The notes under the pieces were generated by a model that saw nothing but the letters and a program-made list of their open reading frames with translations, was not told where the DNA came from and did no database searches. A stretch of 64,000 bases of DNA from Mycobacterium celatum. GTDB taxonomy: Bacteria > Actinomycetota > Actinomycetes > Mycobacteriales > Mycobacteriaceae. The stretch lies in contig NZ_LQOM01000050.1 in assembly GCF_002101595.1 (NCBI RefSeq), forward strand, positions 60,000 to 123,999. The letters are read 5' to 3'. A program made the position numbers and the translations under genes. This document shows positions 54,316 through 62,147 of the stretch, piece after piece. Position 1 is the first letter of the stretch. Every line of letters starts with the position of its first letter.

Positions 54316-54819
54316 TCAGCTGCCGCGCCGCCGTAGTTGGCGCACCAGCAGCAACGCCAGCAGACTGACCGCCACGGCTACCGCGAGCGGCAGCGGCGAG
54401 CGACCCCCAGAGGACAGCGCCGGTGCCACCGGGTTGTTGGCTGCTGCCACAGTTGACTTAGCTTGTGCCGCGGCTTCTTTGGCGCCAGTGGCGAGTTGGC
54501 CGTTGGTCTCGATCCGCGGCTGTTCGATCGGTTTGACGGGAGCCGGCTCTGCTTTCTTGGCGGGGGCCTTCTTGGCGGGCGCCTTCTTGGCCGGTGATTT
54601 CTTGGCCGCCGGCGGCTGGGCCTTCTTCGCCGGCGCCTTCTTGGCGGCCTTCTTGGCCGCCTTCTCGGGTGGCGTGTCCGGTGCTTCGTCCGCGCGGGCC
54701 TCGTCGACCGGCGGCGGTGGTGCCTTGTCGGCGGGGGGTGCGGGCGGCGACGGCGGGGTTGGGCCTGCGCCGGGTGCGTCTTCCGGTGCGTTGTCCGGTT
54801 GATCCTGCGGGTCTGCCAT
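54316..54819 (-). CDS. hns: H-NS-like Lys/Ala/Pro-rich nucleoid protein with C-terminal membrane helix
   Basis: 167 aa (Mtb Rv3852, 134 aa). ATG 54819 with AAAGGAG upstream. Residues about 10-50 are an acidic Pro-rich stretch, longer than in Mtb. Residues about 52-90 are KKAPAKKA-type repeats like histone H1 tails. The conserved IETNGQLATGAKEAAAQAKSTV follows. Residues about 142-160 form a membrane helix ending RQLRRRGS. Mtb Rv3852 is a membrane-linked nucleoid protein. It is not a sequence relative of enterobacterial H-NS despite the name. Confidence 0.92.
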   Translation of the reverse strand: MADPQDQPDNAPEDAPGAGPTPPSPPAPPADKAPPPPVDEARADEAPDTPPEKAAKKAAKKAPAKKAQPPAAKKSPAKKAPAKKAPAKKAEPAPVKPIEQPRIETNGQLATGAKEAAAQAKSTVAAANNPVAPALSSGGRSPLPLAVAVAVSLLALLLVRQLRRRGS

Positions 54820-54919
54820 GCGGCCGCTCCTTTGCAGTTTCTCGTCGCGTACACCGGTCGACACCAACGGTCGAACCCCATCATGCCAGGACGGTCGCGG
54901 CGCCCGCCTCGGCCAGGGG

Positions 54920-55423
54920 CTACTGCCGGTGCCGCAGCGCCCAGAGCGCGGCGCCGGCGACCAGTGCGATCGCGCCGAGCGCGAACGGCCAGGCCGGGAC
55001 GCCGTCGTCCGCGTGGTCCTCGGGGTGTGCGGGCGGGCCGGGTGTTCCGGTGCCCGCAACGGTGAGCCGAAACGACCACGAACCTGTCACGACATGCCCG
55101 TCCGCCGAGGTCACCCGGTAGTTCACCGTGTAGGTGCCGGCCGGACCCAGCGGCCGCAATGCGACGCTGACGACGGCGCCCTGCACCTGCGCGTCCCCGG
55201 ACGACCACAGGTTGCCGTCCGGCCCGACGACTGCCACGGCTGCGAAGGTGGTTTGCAGCCGCTCGTTGAACGTCGCGCTGACCCGGGCCGGGCCGGCGTT
55301 CAGGACGGCGTTCTCGGCGGGGTCGGCCGCCACCCGGGTGGCGTGGGCGGCGGCGGGTCCGGCTGTCAGGGTGACGACGGCGCCCAGCAGCGCCAGCAGC
55401 AGGCCCAGCGCCGCGCCCCTCAT
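54920..55423 (-). CDS. CopC-domain copper-binding secreted protein
   Basis: 167 aa. ATG 55423 overlaps the upstream gene's stop (ATGA). A signal peptide ends about residue 26 (GPAAA), leaving His at the mature N-terminus, the usual CopC copper ligand. The Ig-like CopC domain follows (ADPAENAVLNAGPARVSATFNERL; YTVNYRVTSADGHVVTGSWSF). A linker and a C-terminal membrane helix (about 146-163) end in RHRQ. It probably handles periplasmic copper together with the YcnI-like protein. Confidence 0.88.
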   Translation of the reverse strand: MRGAALGLLLALLGAVVTLTAGPAAAHATRVAADPAENAVLNAGPARVSATFNERLQTTFAAVAVVGPDGNLWSSGDAQVQGAVVSVALRPLGPAGTYTVNYRVTSADGHVVTGSWSFRLTVAGTGTPGPPAHPEDHADDGVPAWPFALGAIALVAGAALWALRHRQ

Positions 55424-56091
55424 GTCCTTCGCCGGATCAGCGTCAGCGCGACGCCGAGGGCAGCGACCAGCAGCGCCGCGCCGCCAAGCAACCGGGCAGT
55501 GTTGTCGGGCGCGGCCTTGTGCTGACCGGTCTGCGGCGCTGCCTCGGTCAGCGGGCCGGGATGAGCCGTGGGGTGGTGGTGCGGCGGCGAGGCCGGCCCG
55601 GCCGTCAATGCCAGGCTGGGCGCCGGATGCTCCGGCTCGCCGCCCCCGGGCAGCGGCGGCTGGTCCCACTTGACCACCGTCCCGTCCGCGTAAGTTTGGG
55701 TGGCCGGGAACCTGACGGTGTCCGCGTCGGGCAGCTGCACCGATATTCGGAAGAGTGCGAACTGATCCGCCGGGATGCCGCCGCCGGGCGCGGCCGTCCA
55801 CGTGACCGAGTGCACGGTTCCCGAAGCGGCGTCGCGATCGAAGACGGCAGTCCAGCCGGGCATGGTTTCGGTGCTGGCCGACGCGACGTCGGGCAGCGCA
55901 ACCGTCAGCGCGGTGGTCGCCGCGCCCGTCGAGGACTCGTTGGGCACCGAAAACGTGACGATGGCATGACCGCCGCGGACCGGGTTGTCGCTGCTGGCGT
56001 GGACATGGGCCGACGCCGGCGCGATGCCGAGTGCCGAGGCACAGTAGAGGCCGGCCGTGGCTGCGGCCGCGACGAGCGGTCGGGGCAGCAT
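55420..56091 (-). CDS. YcnI-like (DUF1775) copper-associated protein
   Basis: 223 aa. A signal peptide ends at ASAHVHA, exposing His residues that YcnI proteins use for copper. The DUF1775 domain follows (NPVRGGHAIVTFSVPNES, MPGWTAVFD, IPADQFALFRISVQLP). A His/Pro-rich linker and a C-terminal membrane helix precede RRRT. The CopC-YcnI pairing is common in actinobacteria. I do not recall this pair at the Mtb locus, so it may be an insertion between Rv3852 and Rv3850. Confidence 0.88.
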   Translation of the reverse strand: MLPRPLVAAAATAGLYCASALGIAPASAHVHASSDNPVRGGHAIVTFSVPNESSTGAATTALTVALPDVASASTETMPGWTAVFDRDAASGTVHSVTWTAAPGGGIPADQFALFRISVQLPDADTVRFPATQTYADGTVVKWDQPPLPGGGEPEHPAPSLALTAGPASPPHHHPTAHPGPLTEAAPQTGQHKAAPDNTARLLGGAALLVAALGVALTLIRRRT

Positions 56092-56093
56092 GC

Positions 56094-56750
56094 TCAGGCC
56101 AGCCCGAGCCGCGCCATCAGGTCGGCCTCGATTTCGTCGAGCTGTCTGGAGATTGCGGCGTGGGCGGACCGCCGCCGCGGGGCGGGCATGTTTTCGGCGG
56201 CGGTGATGGCCGCCGACAAGTCGGCGAGCCGATCGGAGATGGCCGCCGCGAACTGCTTGGTTTCGGCATCGTTGGGCTTTTTCTCCTGCACCGTTCGCAG
56301 CGACTGCTCGGCTCCCGCGATGCGGGCCGACAGGCGCGCGCCGTGTCCGGAGAACTGCCCGATCTGGGCCAGCGGAACGCCGAGTTGATCGGCGCGGCGT
56401 TGGTCCATCATCCCGCGGGCCGCGATCGCGGCCCGGTACACCAGCGGCACCACGATCGGGGCCAGCAACCGCGAGACGGTCAGCACTCGGCGAATCCGGC
56501 TGGGCGACAACAGTTTGCCCTCCCGCGCCGCCTTGAGTTCGGCCTCGGCGACCTTGAGCGCCGCACGGTCACTGTCGCGTTGCGCCCTCAGCTGCGCCTT
56601 GAGCGCCTTGGTCTCGGCTCGCTGTGCGGCCTTGAACCGGCGCTCCTCGTTCTTGGCGGCCAGCTTGGCCTCCAGCTTGGCGCGGGCCTTGATCGCACGA
56701 GCCTCGGCACGACGCACTGCGCGGCTTTTTCGCTTGCGGAACAGGCCCAT
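56094..56750 (-). CDS. conserved helical protein (Rv3850-like)
   Basis: 218 aa from ATG 56750 with GGGGAGG upstream, exactly the Rv3850 length I recall. It starts MGLFRKRKSRAVRRAEARA; residues 1-80 are a highly charged Lys/Arg/Glu/Ala helix resembling a coiled coil. A hydrophobic stretch lies at about 90-110 (LTVSRLLAPIVVPLVYRAAIAA), and more helices follow. Function is unknown. Two bases separate it from the YcnI-like start. Confidence 0.8.
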   Translation of the reverse strand: MGLFRKRKSRAVRRAEARAIKARAKLEAKLAAKNEERRFKAAQRAETKALKAQLRAQRDSDRAALKVAEAELKAAREGKLLSPSRIRRVLTVSRLLAPIVVPLVYRAAIAARGMMDQRRADQLGVPLAQIGQFSGHGARLSARIAGAEQSLRTVQEKKPNDAETKQFAAAISDRLADLSAAITAAENMPAPRRRSAHAAISRQLDEIEADLMARLGLA

Positions 56751-56851
56751 TCCCGGCCGCCTCCCCGGTTTCTCGTCGGCTGTCGCGATGCGTGATCGCT
56801 GGGCCAACCCTAACCGGAACGGGGCGTCGCTACGTCGCCAGGTCGAAACCG

Positions 56852-57250
56852 CTAGGCGTCGAGGTGCTCCTTGCGCCGAAGCTCTTCAACACGCTGCACG
56901 ATGTCCTGTTGCGCCTCGGGCGACAATCCACTGGCGCGCAACGCAATTCGACGAATATTCTCGTCGCGCATCGTGGCCAGCCAGGTCAACTCCTTGTCGA
57001 GCTTTTCGTAATACTCGTCGTCGGTGAAGTAGGCCGGCTTGATGCGGAAGAAGTTCGCCAGGGCCGCCATCGTCGCCGCCGACGGGTTGGTGCGATTGCC
57101 CGAGCGCAGTTGCGACAGGTAGGGAGCAGACATCGTGATGCCCTCCGCCTTGAGCGCCGCGATCACCTCAGCGGACGTGTGGGGTCCTCGTCCGGGTGGG
57201 TAAACCGTGTCGAACAGGCGGTTCAGGCGCGCAGCGAACGTCGTGCTCAT
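56852..57250 (-). CDS. espR: EspR, nucleoid-associated regulator of ESX-1
   Basis: 132 aa, identical in length to Mtb EspR (Rv3849). It has an extended N-terminal helix (FAARLNRLFDTVYPPGRGPHT), the helix-turn-helix ITMSAPYLSQLRSGNRTNP, and a C-terminal dimerisation domain. GGAGG lies 8 bases upstream of ATG 57250. EspR activates espACD and binds many loci in Mtb. EspC- and EspD-like genes in this same window are obvious candidate targets. Confidence 0.97.
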   Translation of the reverse strand: MSTTFAARLNRLFDTVYPPGRGPHTSAEVIAALKAEGITMSAPYLSQLRSGNRTNPSAATMAALANFFRIKPAYFTDDEYYEKLDKELTWLATMRDENIRRIALRASGLSPEAQQDIVQRVEELRRKEHLDA

Positions 57251-57584
57251 CGATATGACCTCCACCAGGGTTGGTAGGACGAATGATTCCAGGCACGTAT
57301 TTGCTGATCATCGTAGCGACAGTTATGGGATCAACCAAGTGCAAACCTGAGGCGAATTGGCGCCGGCGACCGCAGCCGCCGACGACGGCGTCATCGGAGC
57401 GCAGCGCGCGCGTTGTACAGCGGATTCTCATGATGCACCAAGCGAATTGTGACGTGTCGCGTTGCGCTCGCAGCGGCTGGCCGCTCGCGACGGCGGCGCC
57501 GGGCGAACAGAGCTCGCGCCGGGCAACCAGCCGGCTACGACGACGCGTGGAAAAGCAGCTTTGCTGTCGGGGCGCCGGTGGCGC
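57251..57584. other. 334-bp gap between espR and the GDT1-family gene
   Basis: Holds the espR promoter and leader. The remainder, up to the stop of the membrane gene at 57585, shows no supported gene and no strong hairpin. Confidence 0.5.
57310..57338 (-). promoter_or_regulatory. SigA-type promoter of espR
   Basis: On the minus strand: TTGGTT (57338-57333), 17 bases, TACGAT (57315-57310), about 60 bp before the espR ATG. Confidence 0.5.
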
Positions 57585-58283
57585 TCAGGCGATGCCCGGG
57601 GATGCCTCGGGGACGGGCGCGGCCACCGACCGGGCGCGCACAAATCGCACCGCCGCGACGATCGTCGCAACGAGTACCGTCGCCGCGGTCGCCCCGACGG
57701 CCACCCAGCGCCAGCCCAGTGCGCCGTCGAAGAGCAGCCACAATCCGAACACCAGGAACAGCAGGCTGGCCAAGACGTGCAAGAGCCCTTCGGGCAGCCG
57801 CCGGTGCAGCAGGATCCCCGCCGCGATCGCCAACCCGTCGGCGACGATCATCGCGACCGTGGTGCCGATCCACACGCCGGCCCAGTCGTGATCGCTCGCC
57901 AGCGCGACGGTGGCCAGTGTCGTCTTGTCGCCCAGCTCGGCCAGCAGGAACGACGACACCACGGCGAGCAGCGCGAAGCGGGGCTCGCGGACCGGGCGAA
58001 CGCCGCCGTCGTCGCCGCCGGTGCCCTCCCGCCAGGTCCACACCGCGAACACGAAGAACGCGATCGCCGCCGCGAAGGCCATCGGCTGGGCGGGCAGCGT
58101 CAACCCGAGAAAATGCCCGATCGCCACCGAAACGCCGTGTGCCACGCAGGCCGCGATGCCCACCCCGGTCAGCACCACCCACCAGCGATAGCGCAGCGCG
58201 TAGGTCATGGTGATCAGCTGTGACCGGTCGCCGAGCTCGGCGAGAAAGACCACTCCGAAGCTCAAAAGAGCGGCTGCGAGCAT
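57585..58283 (-). CDS. GDT1/TMEM165-family Mn2+ or Ca2+ transporter (Rv3848-like)
   Basis: 232 aa with six hydrophobic helices. It has the two family motifs Glu-Leu-Gly-Asp-(Arg/Lys)-(Ser/Thr), at residues 16-21 and 116-121. These acidic motifs bind the transported cation. Members export Mn2+ in bacteria. The upstream yybP-ykoY-type riboswitch independently points to Mn2+. The predicted start ATG 58283 follows the riboswitch by about 50 bases. Confidence 0.92.
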   Translation of the reverse strand: MLAAALLSFGVVFLAELGDRSQLITMTYALRYRWWVVLTGVGIAACVAHGVSVAIGHFLGLTLPAQPMAFAAAIAFFVFAVWTWREGTGGDDGGVRPVREPRFALLAVVSSFLLAELGDKTTLATVALASDHDWAGVWIGTTVAMIVADGLAIAAGILLHRRLPEGLLHVLASLLFLVFGLWLLFDGALGWRWVAVGATAATVLVATIVAAVRFVRARSVAAPVPEASPGIA

Positions 58284-58329
58284 GTGTGGCGACCTTTCGA
58301 CGCGTTGTCGACGGACGGGTGGTCCGCCG

Positions 58330-58430
58330 AACATCGGGCCGAAGGTCTCGCCCACCGACCGATCGGTCGGTTCGCCAGCCGGGCTTGTCGCCAGTATGTC
58401 GACTCGACGATTGCGGGCTACTCCCCTTCG
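58330..58430 (-). ncRNA. yybP-ykoY Mn2+ riboswitch upstream of the GDT1-family gene
   Basis: Reading the minus strand from 58426: GGGGAGTAGCC (the invariant first loop), then CGACATACTGG (the second conserved loop, near 58395-58405), then stem GCCCGGC and a perfect CCGACC/GGTCGG hairpin, and GGGCGAGACCTTCGGCCC closing near 58335. This order matches the yybP-ykoY family, which senses Mn2+ and controls Mn2+ exporters. The boundaries are estimates. Confidence 0.82.
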
Positions 58431-58565
58431 ATAATCGATACCCAGGCTAGCGGGCGGAATCGATCGGCACCACCGCGTGGGACGAGTTCGGGCGGCCGCA
58501 TTTCTCGATTCGCCAAGCGGCGGCGTCGAATTCGCACCCCCCGCAACCGCAGGAATGGAAATCCG

Positions 58566-59102
58566 TTATGCGGCAAGCAGCATCGCCAGGATCGCGGTGT
58601 CGGGATGGCTGATGGGGTCGACACCGACGCGGCTCACCATCGAGGTGACGGTGCCGTCGGCTTCGGCTTCGACCCACGCCGCCCGGTGTTCGAGCCCCAG
58701 ATAGGGCAAGCCGGGGAGCAGCACGCACCCAGATGCCGCGCCCGTGCATTCCGGCAGCGACGGCATGGTCTCGGACGGCGGATGCAACATCAGCAGCGCC
58801 GGCGGTTGGCGATCGGCGAAATACCCTGGCTGGATTGCTGATTCGCCGACGACGGGTCCTTCCGCCAGCACCAGGCCGACGCTGCCCGGCGGCGCCGGAG
58901 ATTCTGGCAATTCCTCACGAGCGCCGAATACCGTTGTAGTGGAAAGTAATCCAGGCAGCGATGCGACTCGGACCGCAACCATCAACAGCTGCGCCCACTC
59001 CTTTGTCGAATCAGGCCAGCGGCCCAAGATCACAAAGCCCTTCAGGACGCCGTGTGAATGGAACGGGGCGACTTCGACGGCCCTGCCTGACCCAGTTTCC
59101 AT
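58566..59102 (-). CDS. conserved hypothetical protein (Rv3847-like)
   Basis: 178 aa (Rv3847, about 177). A compact acidic alpha/beta protein: METGSGRAVEVAPFHSHG at the start, KGFVILGRWPDSTKEWAQLLMVAVRVASLPG in the middle, and GVDPISHPDTAILAMLLAA at the end. No signal peptide or membrane helix. No function recognised; conserved position between sodA and the GDT1-family gene. Confidence 0.75.
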   Translation of the reverse strand: METGSGRAVEVAPFHSHGVLKGFVILGRWPDSTKEWAQLLMVAVRVASLPGLLSTTTVFGAREELPESPAPPGSVGLVLAEGPVVGESAIQPGYFADRQPPALLMLHPPSETMPSLPECTGAASGCVLLPGLPYLGLEHRAAWVEAEADGTVTSMVSRVGVDPISHPDTAILAMLLAA

Positions 59103-59221
59103 ATGGCCCTCCGCGATACCTCACTCACAACACCCCGGCGGGTCGATGAGCACAGCATGCGCCAGGTGAGGAGTACCCGCAAGCGGACACGGCCAACCGC
59201 GGCTGACCGGCAGAAAAGCAA

Positions 59222-59252
59222 CGGGGCGCCGCGCAAAGCGCGCGACGCCCCG
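59222..59252 (-). terminator. GC-rich hairpin terminator of sodA
   Basis: CGGGGCG (59222-59228) pairs with CGCCCCG (59246-59252), and an inner GCGC-AAA-GCGC extends the stem. It begins 17 bases beyond the sodA stop. It lacks a T-run, like most mycobacterial terminators. Confidence 0.65.
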
Positions 59253-59268
59253 ACTCGAGTGCGCTGGA

Positions 59269-59892
59269 TTAGCCGGCAATGAGCCCCTTGGTCTTCGAGG
59301 TCGCGGCGTCGTAACGCGCCTGCACGTCGGCCCAGTTGACGACGTTCCAGAACGCCTTGGCGAAGTCGACCTTGACGTTCTTGTACTGCAGGTAGAAGGC
59401 GTGCTCCCACATGTCGAGGAGCAGCAGCGGGACGACGCCGAGCGGGAAGTTGGTCTGGTGGTCGTACACCTGGAAGATCAGCAGCTTCTCGCCGAGGTTG
59501 TCCCAGCCGAGTGCTGCCCATCCCGACCCCTGCACCGTGGTGGCGGCGGCGTGGAACTGAGCGCGGAATTTGTCGAACGAGCCGAACGCGTCGTCGATGG
59601 CCGCGGCCAGCTCACCGGTCGGCTTGTCACCGCCGTTAGGCGACAGGTTCTTCCACCAGATGGTGTGGTTCACGTGGCCGGCCAGGTTGAACGCCAGGTT
59701 CTTCTCGTTCAGCAGGATGGTCGACTGGTCGTCCTTGGCGCGTGCTTCCTCGAGTTTTTCGAGCGCGTCGTTGGCGCCCTTCACGTAGGTCGCATGGTGT
59801 TTGCTGTGGTGAAGCTCGTTGATCTGACCGGAGATGTGCGGCTCGAGTGCGCCGTAGTCCCAGTCCAAATCGGGCAACGTGTAGACAGCCAC
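59269..59892 (-). CDS. sodA: superoxide dismutase (Fe/Mn)
   Basis: 207 aa, the same length as Mtb SodA (Rv3846), GTG start with AAGGAAGGAA upstream. Metal ligands are in ELHHSKHH (His), GHVNHTIWW (His) and DMWEHAFYLQY (Asp and His). No signal peptide; the Mtb enzyme is exported with SecA2 help. It dismutates superoxide. Confidence 0.97.
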   Translation of the reverse strand: MAVYTLPDLDWDYGALEPHISGQINELHHSKHHATYVKGANDALEKLEEARAKDDQSTILLNEKNLAFNLAGHVNHTIWWKNLSPNGGDKPTGELAAAIDDAFGSFDKFRAQFHAAATTVQGSGWAALGWDNLGEKLLIFQVYDHQTNFPLGVVPLLLLDMWEHAFYLQYKNVKVDFAKAFWNVVNWADVQARYDAATSKTKGLIAG

Positions 59893-60049
59893 TTAAGATT
59901 CCTTCCTTCGATGATCGTTGCTGATCTGCTTCTGACGCTCACTCACAAGGTTTCCGCCGGGCAATCGAGCCCAACATGATCAACCCTGCTCCATGACTGC
60001 GCGCACCGCAACAACGGGTGCACTGAGTGCATACCCGACGGGCGCGACT

Positions 60050-60205
60050 TCAGACCAGCACGATGACGGCGAGGACCGCCAGCAAAACAAGGGCGATCAG
60101 GCCGGCGCGCACTCCGGCGAGCAGGTAGGAGCGGTTACAGGTAGGAGAACTGCCGTACCAATGCGTTGACGGCGCCGACTGCGGTCCGACCGGTTGCGTC
60201 GTCAT
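60050..60205 (-). CDS. 51-aa tail-anchored membrane peptide
   Basis: ATG 60205; a longer 76-aa version from 60280 is possible. Residues 1-27 are polar, and the rest is one hydrophobic helix (VRAGLIALVLLAVLAVIVLV) ending at the C-terminus. The RBS is weak. There is no family match. It could be a small membrane protein or chance. Confidence 0.4.
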   Translation of the reverse strand: MTTQPVGPQSAPSTHWYGSSPTCNRSYLLAGVRAGLIALVLLAVLAVIVLV

Positions 60206-60655
60206 CGAATGAGCCTGACCTGCACGTCCAACTCGCCCCCAGTGAGATGAGTCACAAACAACTTTGGTGGTCGCGATCATAACGCCTTATGAACCGTCGG
60301 GAAAATTGAACCCGCGTCAGGTCGCTGACCAGCGGTTGCCGCCGTAGCTGGACGGCAATCACCCCGGGCGGTCCGCGCGTCGTCGCGCGCCGGCCGAAGG
60401 TTGCCGTCCGCGTCCCCGCCCGCGAGATGCTTAGCGCGGCGATAAATTTCGCTCACGCCTTGGTGGGGTTGTCAATTGACGGGCCCGTTATCGCGCTGTT
60501 ATCCACAGCAACTGCGGCGATGGGCCTATTGAATCGACGTCAATCGCGGTTCGTCGCAGAGCCCCGCTGTGGATAAACCTGTGGAAACTGTGGATAGCCG
60601 TTGGTAGCTGGCGGCGTCTTCTGCACGGCCGGCCGGGGCGTGCCAAGATCGACCC
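60206..60655. other. 450-bp intergenic region with DnaA-box cluster
   Basis: No gene is supported. It contains the palindrome GTCAATTGAC at 60471-60480 and the DnaA-box cluster at 60499-60597, immediately before the rhodanese gene. Confidence 0.5.
60499..60597. promoter_or_regulatory. cluster of four DnaA-box-like 9-mers
   Basis: TTATCCACA at 60499-60507 (plus). On the minus strand: TTATCCACA at 60568-60576, GTTTCCACA at 60580-60588, CTATCCACA at 60589-60597. Two copies match the TTATNCACA consensus exactly and two carry mismatches. The last two abut. Confidence 0.6.
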
Positions 60656-61000
60656 ATGCTCGGTGAACCGGCGGTTGCGCAGACGGACATCGCCGGCCTG
60701 CCGGCCGAATTTGGCTCGGCGTCGGTGTTGCTCGATGTGCGCGAGGACGACGAGTGGACGCGCGGCCACGCCGCCGGCGCCCAACACATCCCGATGGCTG
60801 AGGTGCCGGCGCGGCTTGCCGAGATCGACCGCCAGGCCGAGCTTTATGTCATTTGCCATGCCGGTGGCCGGTCCCTGCGGGTAGCGCAATATCTGCAGCA
60901 AAACGGTTACCGGCCGGTCAACGTCAGCGGCGGGATGCTGGCATGGGCCGGCGCCGGGCGCCCGGTGATCACCGACGACGGCGGCCCGGGCAGCGTTTGA
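60656..61000 (+). CDS. single-domain rhodanese
   Basis: 114 aa. Rhodanese blocks: VLLDVREDDEWTRGHAAGAQHIPM, then the active-site loop CHAGGRSLR with the catalytic Cys, then GYRPVNVSGGMLAW. It acts as a sulfurtransferase or a binding module; the substrate is unknown. A DnaA-box cluster lies just upstream. Confidence 0.9.
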   Translation: MLGEPAVAQTDIAGLPAEFGSASVLLDVREDDEWTRGHAAGAQHIPMAEVPARLAEIDRQAELYVICHAGGRSLRVAQYLQQNGYRPVNVSGGMLAWAGAGRPVITDDGGPGSV

Positions 61001-61080
61001 GGGTTGAGCCGCCGGCTTCGACACGCTTTAAGCTGGTGCGGTGATCCGCGCTGGCGACGATTTGACACTGAGCGATGGGG

Positions 61081-61110
61081 TGGGGGCACCTCCCGCTTGC
61101 GGGGGAGAGC
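61081..61110 (+). repeat. GC-rich hairpin element before the Rv3843c-like gene
   Basis: CTCCCGC (61090-61096), a TT loop, then GCGGGGGAG (61099-61107), preceded by TGGGGGCACC. I recall near-identical GGGGGCACC...CTTGCGGGGGAG elements scattered in mycobacterial intergenic regions, so this is probably a small dispersed repeat. It ends about 8 bases before ATG 61118 and includes the likely RBS. Confidence 0.45.
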
Positions 61111-61117
61111 GGCGCTG

Positions 61118-62143
61118 ATGATCCAAGTGTGCTCCCAGTGCGGCACACGCTGGAATGTGCGTGATCGTCAGCGGGTGTGGTGTCCGCGTTGCCGCGGGAC
61201 GCTGTTGCCGCCGTCCGCCGAGGGGCCGGCGGTCGATCCGCGGTGGAGTGCTCGCAGCGCTGCACCCACCACCAGCCGACGGATGCCGCCGCGGCTGCCG
61301 CCGGGTTACCGCTGGATCGCAGTGCGGCCCGGCGCACCACCACCGCCACGGCGCCGGAGGCGGCCCCTGGGGCCCACCCCCCGCTACACGGTCATCCCAC
61401 GATGGGGATTGGTCGACCGGGTCGAACCGGGTGCGGCGGCGCCGGCGTCGGCTGTGCGACCCGGGCCGTCGGCGGCGCGAGTGCGCACCGCGCTGTTTGC
61501 CAGCGTCGTGGTGTTCGGTATCGCGGCGCTGGTGCACGTCGTGCGCTACCTGCTGCTGATCATCAACCGCGGCACCCTGCTCAATCCGTGGGTGGCGGGC
61601 GCCGCGGTGTGGCTTGGCGTGTTGGCCAGCGCCGCCGCGATCGCGATGATGATCACCTGCGCGGTGGTGCTGATCCGATGGCTGATCGCGCGGCGCGCGG
61701 CCGCGTTCGCGCATTACGGCCTACCCGAGCCGCGTTCGGCGCGTGCGCTGTGGGCCGGGTGCTTCATCCCGCTGGTGAACCTGCTGTGGGCGCCGGTGTA
61801 CGTCATCGAGCTGGCCGTCACCGAAGACGTGCTGCCGCGGCTGCGCAAACCCATCCTGCTGTGGTGGCTCGTCTGGGTCGTCAGCACGGCGGTATCGCTC
61901 TTCGCTATCGCCACCAGCCGGGCGCACGATGCCCAGGGCATCGCAGACAACACCGTGACGACGATATTTGCGTACCTTGTTGCCGCGGCCGCGGTGGCCG
62001 CCGTCGGCCGGGTGTTCGAGGGTTTCGAGCGCAAACCCGTCGAACGGCCCGCGCATCGCTGGGTGGTGGTCGCCGACGATCGCGGCGACGCGCCGGGATC
62101 GGCTCCGGCTGTTGAGTCGGAGGGCGAGGAACCGGCAGCATAG
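61118..62143 (+). CDS. zinc-ribbon, DUF4328-type membrane protein (Rv3843c-like)
   Basis: 341 aa (Rv3843c, about 342). ATG 61118 with GGGGGAG upstream. Residues 4-30 hold two Cys-x2-Cys pairs (QVCSQCGTRW; VWCPRCRGT), a zinc ribbon. A Pro/Arg-rich linker follows, then five to six membrane helices from about residue 128 (FASVVVFGIAALVHVVRYLLLI). The segment RALWAGCFIPLVNLLWAPVYVIELAV is typical of DUF4328. The function is unknown. Confidence 0.82.
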   Translation: MIQVCSQCGTRWNVRDRQRVWCPRCRGTLLPPSAEGPAVDPRWSARSAAPTTSRRMPPRLPPGYRWIAVRPGAPPPPRRRRRPLGPTPRYTVIPRWGLVDRVEPGAAAPASAVRPGPSAARVRTALFASVVVFGIAALVHVVRYLLLIINRGTLLNPWVAGAAVWLGVLASAAAIAMMITCAVVLIRWLIARRAAAFAHYGLPEPRSARALWAGCFIPLVNLLWAPVYVIELAVTEDVLPRLRKPILLWWLVWVVSTAVSLFAIATSRAHDAQGIADNTVTTIFAYLVAAAAVAAVGRVFEGFERKPVERPAHRWVVVADDRGDAPGSAPAVESEGEEPAA

Positions 62144-62147
62144 GGAT

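Noticed and set aside
60499..60597. Calling this oriC.
   Set aside because: There is no dnaA or dnaN next to it and only four boxes; the surrounding genes are those tens of kilobases from the origin in Mtb.
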